From the NCBI GenBank assembly GCA_938091145.1, contig CALKMS010000125.1, positions 1 through 9,568 of the forward strand: a stretch of DNA of 9,568 bases. The letters run 5' to 3'. Position 1 is the first letter of the stretch. Every line of letters begins with the position of its first letter. The notes under the pieces were generated by a model that worked only from the letters and a program-made list of their open reading frames with translations, was not told the DNA's origin and did not search any database. The translations under genes and the position numbers were made by a program. Shown here piece by piece: positions 6,495-9,568 of this stretch. Origin of the DNA: an uncultured bacterium (GTDB lineage: Bacteria > Actinomycetota > Aquicultoria > SKW223 > CALKMS01).

Positions 6495-6502
6495 AGGGAG
6501 GT
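6493..6502 (+). promoter_or_regulatory. Shine-Dalgarno of rpoZ
   Basis: AAAGGGAGGT is a near-perfect anti-SD match ending three bases before TTG 6506, and it overlaps the gmk stop. It decides the TTG as the rpoZ start; no ATG is in frame before the conserved RPS motif. Confidence 0.75.
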
Positions 6503-6505
6503 ATT

Positions 6506-6832
6506 TTGCTAACCAGGCCAAGTTATAACGAGCTTTTGAAAAATATTAAAAGCAAATATCAACTAGTAACAGTTGCAGCGAAGAGGGCTGCTCAATTGGT
6601 CGAAAATGCAAATCTAGCCCGCCAAGGATTGGTCCCTAAATACCGTCCACCTCAGGTTGATTTCTTTGGCAAGAATTTCTTAACTATTGCACTGGAGGAA
6701 ATTTCTCTCGGGAAAGTTAAGCTTGTCCAAAAGCCTGTAAAAAGTGTATTACCAGTTGAAATTGTTTCTTCTGAGAGTTCTTCAGAAGAAAGCAGAGAGA
6801 ACAGAAAAGAAGTTTTTGAAGAAAACCTTTGA
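6506..6832 (+). CDS. rpoZ: RNA polymerase omega subunit
   Basis: Omega helps assemble and stabilise the beta' subunit of RNA polymerase. The 108-residue product carries the family core: TRPSYNELLKNIKSKYQLV (3-21), AAKRAAQLV (24-32), and the later ALEEISLGKVKL stretch, which corresponds to the conserved A-x-x-E-I-x-x-G-K element. After about residue 80 comes a Ser/Glu-rich acidic tail (SSESSSEES and onward) that is likely disordered; such tails vary among omega proteins. Start is TTG 6506, supported by a strong AAAGGGAGGT. It is 11 bases after gmk, the usual bacterial gmk-rpoZ pairing, and its TGA stop overlaps the coaBC TTG in a TTGA tetranucleotide. It is probably transcribed from the mihF promoter. 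Confidence 0.9.
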   Translation: MLTRPSYNELLKNIKSKYQLVTVAAKRAAQLVENANLARQGLVPKYRPPQVDFFGKNFLTIALEEISLGKVKLVQKPVKSVLPVEIVSSESSSEESRENRKEVFEENL

Positions 6833-8043
6833 ATTATGTAATGGGGACAACCTGCTCAACGCCCCAAGAGATTTTAGTTGGCGTAACGGGCTCGATAGCT
6901 GCTTATAAAGCTATTGAAATTGTAAGCGGTTTAAAAAAAAGTGGCTTTGCGGTAACAGTTGCTCTGACGCCCTCGGCCCTTAAATTTGTTACTCCTTTAA
7001 CTTTTGAGATTTTGTCGGGAAAAGAAGTTTATAGTGAAGTTTTTGCTGAAAAAACCAAGGTTTCACATATTGAAATTGCTGCTCGAGCCAGCTTATTTTT
7101 AGTGGCTCCAGCTACTGCTAACTTTATTGCCAAGGCAGCTCATGGAATAGCTGATGACCCTGTTACTTTGCTTTATCTTTCCTCGAACTGCCCAGTTGTC
7201 ATTGCTCCAGCTATGAATGAAAGAATGTTTAATCACCCAGCGGTTCAAGAAAACTTGGAAACTTTAATGAGGCGAGGGGTAATAATTGTTAGCCCTGAAG
7301 AGGGGAGATTAGCTTGTGGGTCAACCGGAAAAGGACGGTTAGCCTCAGTTGAAAAGATTATTTCGACAGTTGAAAAGCTTTTAAAAAAAAGGAGCACTTT
7401 AAAAGGTAAAACTGTTTTGGTGACAGCAGGTCCAACTCAAGAAAAAATTGACGAAATAAGGTATATTTCTAATTATTCTTCGGGGAAAACCGGCTATGCT
7501 TTGGCGGCTGAGGCTTTTAAAAGAGGAGCTCAAGTTGAGCTTATATCTGGCCCGACAAATTTAGAGCCGCCGCCAGGAGTTAATGTGACTTACGTAAAAA
7601 CCGCTTTAGAAATGCGGAAAGCTTGTTTAGATATTTTTTTTCGCGCTGACATAACAATTATGGCGGCGGCTGTTGCTGATTATCGTCCCGTAAAAAAATT
7701 TGACGGTAAATTAAAAAAATCTCACAATCTAATAACCTTAGAACTGGTTGAAAACCCTGATATCTTAAAGGAACTTTCCTCAAAAAAGAAAAAAACACAA
7801 CTGATTGTTGGTTTTGCTGCCGAAACAAGCAATCTTCTTGAAAATGCTCAGGTTAAGCTGCAAGAAAAGAAAGTTGATCTGTTGGTGGCTAATTTAGTGG
7901 GTGATGGCAAAGGCTTTGGTCAGGATTTTAACCAAGTAACTTTACTTTTTTCTGACGGCAGGAAACATAAACTTCCTTTGCTTCCGAAAGAGAAAGTTGC
8001 CGAAAAGATTTTTGACCAGATAGAAAAGATCCTTTCAAATTAG
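6829..8043 (+). CDS. coaBC: Bifunctional CoaBC: phosphopantothenoylcysteine synthetase/decarboxylase
   Basis: CoaBC makes 4'-phosphopantetheine for coenzyme A: the CoaB domain joins phosphopantothenate to cysteine with CTP, and the FMN-dependent CoaC domain decarboxylates the product. Both are complete in 404 residues. CoaC (about 14-185): GVTGSIAAYKA (18-28), catalytic His80 in VSHIEIA, APATANF, APAMNERMF with Asn130, and LACGSTGKGRLA with Cys163. CoaB (about 193-400): VLVTAGPTQEKID (196-208), NYSSGKTGYAL, AAAVADYRP (279-287), the FDGKLKK lysine region (291-297), NPDIL and VGFAAET, and KGFGQDFNQVTLL. The usual SSGKMG is SSGKTG here. The start is uncertain: TTG 6829 overlaps the rpoZ stop (TTGA), while ATG 6841 would give 400 residues. 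Neither has a clear Shine-Dalgarno, which favours coupling from rpoZ and hence the TTG. Confidence 0.95.
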   Translation: MNYVMGTTCSTPQEILVGVTGSIAAYKAIEIVSGLKKSGFAVTVALTPSALKFVTPLTFEILSGKEVYSEVFAEKTKVSHIEIAARASLFLVAPATANFIAKAAHGIADDPVTLLYLSSNCPVVIAPAMNERMFNHPAVQENLETLMRRGVIIVSPEEGRLACGSTGKGRLASVEKIISTVEKLLKKRSTLKGKTVLVTAGPTQEKIDEIRYISNYSSGKTGYALAAEAFKRGAQVELISGPTNLEPPPGVNVTYVKTALEMRKACLDIFFRADITIMAAAVADYRPVKKFDGKLKKSHNLITLELVENPDILKELSSKKKKTQLIVGFAAETSNLLENAQVKLQEKKVDLLVANLVGDGKGFGQDFNQVTLLFSDGRKHKLPLLPKEKVAEKIFDQIEKILSN

Positions 8044-8068
8044 ACGGTTGAATGAACCATCCTTTTTT
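8043..8068 (+). terminator. Weak intrinsic terminator after coaBC
   Basis: GACGGTT and AACCATC can pair around a GAATG loop with one C-A mismatch (outer GA/TC, inner GGTT/AACC), followed by C and six T. The stem starts in the coaBC stop codon. It is short, so termination would be partial. Confidence 0.4.
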
Positions 8069-8096
8069 GTTAACCTTTTTTAGTTATGCCCAAAAT
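8067..8096 (+). promoter_or_regulatory. Poor candidate promoter for metK
   Basis: TTGTTA (8067-8072) and CAAAAT (8091-8096) are 18 bases apart, each matching four of six consensus bases. In an AT-rich gap this can arise by chance; it is listed only because metK is otherwise separated from the cluster by a terminator-like hairpin. No SAM riboswitch fits the 76-base gap. Confidence 0.2.
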
Positions 8097-8109
8097 CAAA
8101 ATGAACTCT

Positions 8110-8116
8110 GGAGGTG
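8110..8116 (+). promoter_or_regulatory. Shine-Dalgarno of metK
   Basis: GGAGGTG pairs well with the 16S 3' end and lies just before ATG 8120 (five bases from GGAGG). It contains the in-frame GTG 8114, so that GTG is part of the ribosome site and not the start. Confidence 0.8.
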
Positions 8117-8119
8117 AAA

Positions 8120-9316
8120 ATGTCGCGTTATTTGTTTACTTCGGAATCAGTTACTGAAGGACACCCCGATAAATTAGCTGATCAAATATCTGATGCGGTA
8201 TTAGATGCTATTTACAAAGATGACCCTATGGGCCGAGTGGCCTGTGAAACGTTGGTTACCACTGGTTTGGTTATTGTGGCTGGGGAAATTAGCACTAAAA
8301 CTTATGTGGATATACCAACACTAGCCCGGGATATAATCAAAGAAGTTGGTTATACCCGGGCAAAGTATGGTTTTGATGGCGATACCTGTGGAGTAATCAC
8401 AGCCATTCAAGAACAATCTGCTGACATTTCTGCAGGAGTTAATCACGCCTACGAAGAAAGAATAGGGGAGGCTGAAGACCCAGAGCTTGATCGCCAGGGA
8501 GCCGGTGACCAGGGGATGATGTTTGGTTTTGCTTGTTTGGAAACACCGGAACTGATGCCTCTCCCTATTATGCTTGCTCACAAGCTTGCTCATCGTTTAG
8601 CTGAAGTCCGCAAAGCTGGCATATTGCCTTATCTGCGCCCAGATGGAAAAACTCAAGTGACAGTGGAGTACGAAAACGGGAAACCAGTTCGAATTGATAC
8701 TGTTTTGATTGCTGCTCAACATCGCCCAGGAGTGGAAGTTGAAAGCCTCTTAAAACCTGATTTAATTGAACACGTGATTAAACCTATTTTGCCCGAAGAA
8801 CTTGTTGACTATCGTAAATTGAAGGTTATTGTTAATGCTGGTGGGAAATTTGAAATTGGCGGTCCCAAAGCAGACACTGGTTTGACTGGTCGGAAAATCA
8901 TGGTGGACACTTATGGAGGAGCAGCTCGTCACGGCGGTGGTTGCTTTTCCGGAAAAGACCCGACTAAAGTTGATCGCTCAGGTGCTTATATGGCGCGTTA
9001 CGCTGCTAAAAATGTGGTAGCAGCCGGCCTTGCTGATAAGTGTGAGATTCAGGTTTCTTATGCTTTAGGTAAGGCTCATCCAGTATCGTTAATGGTTGAA
9101 ACTTTTGGCACTGAGAAGGTCGATCCAAAAAGGATTGAAGAGGCAGTAAAAGAAGTTTTCGATTTTCGACCCGCTGCTATTTTAAGAAATCTTGACTTGA
9201 GAAGGCCCATTTACAAAAAAACAGCTTGTTATGGTCATTTCGGTCGGAACGATAAAGATTTTACCTGGGAAAGAACGGACAAAGCAGAGATTTTGAGAAA
9301 AATAGCAGGTTTATAA
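8120..9316 (+). CDS. metK: S-adenosylmethionine synthetase
   Basis: MetK makes S-adenosylmethionine from methionine and ATP. The 398-residue product matches the bacterial family along its length: FTSESVTEGHPDK (6-18; His15 is the ATP/methionine site His), GAGDQGMMFGFA in the middle, the FEIGGPKADTGLTGRK segment, TYGG..RHGGGCFSGKDPTKVDRSGAY (the phosphate loop), GLADKCEIQVSYALG, VETFGTEKV and the end HFGRNDKDFTWERTDKAEIL. Two departures: the usual NPTGRFVIGGP reads NAGGKFEIGGP, and GGGAFSGKD reads GGGCFSGKD. Start ATG 8120 is chosen over GTG 8114 because GTG lies inside the GGAGGTG ribosome site. It follows coaBC by 76 bases, with a weak hairpin between, as in other actinobacterial clusters; the next gene begins 14 bases after it. 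Confidence 0.97.
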   Translation: MSRYLFTSESVTEGHPDKLADQISDAVLDAIYKDDPMGRVACETLVTTGLVIVAGEISTKTYVDIPTLARDIIKEVGYTRAKYGFDGDTCGVITAIQEQSADISAGVNHAYEERIGEAEDPELDRQGAGDQGMMFGFACLETPELMPLPIMLAHKLAHRLAEVRKAGILPYLRPDGKTQVTVEYENGKPVRIDTVLIAAQHRPGVEVESLLKPDLIEHVIKPILPEELVDYRKLKVIVNAGGKFEIGGPKADTGLTGRKIMVDTYGGAARHGGGCFSGKDPTKVDRSGAYMARYAAKNVVAAGLADKCEIQVSYALGKAHPVSLMVETFGTEKVDPKRIEEAVKEVFDFRPAAILRNLDLRRPIYKKTACYGHFGRNDKDFTWERTDKAEILRKIAGL

Positions 9317-9330
9317 ATCTTTAGTCTTCG

Positions 9331-9568
9331 ATGAAAAGAGAGATTGTAGCTTTTACCTCTACCATACCGGTAGAAGTAGTTTTTGCTTCCGGACGAGCCC
9401 CTCTTGATCTCAATAACTTGTTTATTTCGTCAACAAAAAAAAATTTTTTCATTGCCCAAGCTGAAGCAGCTGGTTTGCCCCGTAACTTATGCTCGTGGAT
9501 TAAAGGAATTTATGCAGCTGCTTTGAAAAGCAACGTGAAAAAAGTGATTGGAGTTTTAGAAGGCGACT
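9331..9568 (+). CDS. 2-hydroxyacyl-CoA dehydratase subunit-family protein, N-terminal fragment
   Basis: The first 79 residues are present before the window ends. They resemble the N-terminus of the 2-hydroxyglutaryl-CoA dehydratase D-component family (HgdB-like): IPVEVVFASGRAPLDL (12-27), then LPRNLCSWIKGIYAAAL (49-65) and KKVIGVLEGD (70-79). Cys54 in RNLCSWIKG sits where the family has a [4Fe-4S] ligand; the next codon begins with T, as expected for the cysteine that usually follows GD. Members dehydrate 2-hydroxyacyl-CoAs or reduce benzoyl-CoA together with a second subunit and an ATP-driven activator, and are oxygen-sensitive; many single-subunit members have no known reaction. Start ATG 9331 follows an in-frame TAG at 9322-9324, so it is the most upstream choice; no Shine-Dalgarno is seen in the 14-base gap after metK. 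Substrate and partners cannot be told. Confidence 0.75.
   Translation, partial: MKREIVAFTSTIPVEVVFASGRAPLDLNNLFISSTKKNFFIAQAEAAGLPRNLCSWIKGIYAAALKSNVKKVIGVLEGD

Noticed and set aside
8044..8119. SAM riboswitch ahead of metK
   Set aside because: The gap is too short and lacks the conserved SAM aptamer helices.

Overview
The window looks like a piece of an AT-rich bacterial chromosome (roughly 40% G+C by eye) read almost entirely on the + strand. It has one dense housekeeping cluster in the order carB(partial)-pyrK-pyrD-pyrF-pyrE-mihF-gmk-rpoZ-coaBC-metK-(2-hydroxyacyl-CoA dehydratase-like, partial). The mycobacterial-type integration host factor (mIHF) followed by gmk-rpoZ-coaBC-metK is the order typical of Actinomycetota. 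The low G+C, the NAD-linked type 1B dihydroorotate dehydrogenase (PyrD+PyrK) and the 2-hydroxyacyl-CoA dehydratase-family gene suggest an anaerobic, low-GC, probably uncultured actinobacterial lineage. That placement is inference from gene order and protein types, not from a marker phylogeny. TGA is used as a stop (pyrD, rpoZ), so the standard bacterial code applies.

Region 1-146 does not belong to carB. CarB homology begins abruptly near base 147, about 260 codons into a normal CarB. The sequence before it reads on the minus strand as the hydrophobic C-terminal end of a small membrane protein, perhaps AtpI/AtpR-like. This is a rearrangement or, more likely, an assembly junction.

Region 147-5508 is the pyrimidine block: carbamoyl-phosphate synthase large subunit, the PyrK/PyrD pair, OMP decarboxylase and orotate phosphoribosyltransferase. 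Every gene overlaps the next by 4-17 bases, so it is a translationally coupled operon for UMP synthesis. Its promoter and first genes lie upstream of the window.

Region 5509-8043 begins with the best regulatory signal here: an AT-rich UP-like element, TTGCTC, a 17-base spacer and a perfect TATAAT. It then carries mihF, gmk, rpoZ and coaBC with no or minimal gaps. gmk has no ATG, GTG or TTG start. Its only plausible start is an ATC overlapping the mihF stop, and an A_AAA_AAG heptamer sits just upstream in the phase needed for a -1 shift from mihF into gmk.

Region 8044-9568 has a weak terminator-like hairpin, metK with a strong Shine-Dalgarno, and the first 79 codons of a 2-hydroxyacyl-CoA dehydratase subunit-family protein cut by the window end. 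Genes start unusually often with non-ATG codons (GTG pyrK; TTG pyrF, rpoZ and probably coaBC; ATC gmk). No RNA genes, CRISPR arrays or mobile elements were seen.
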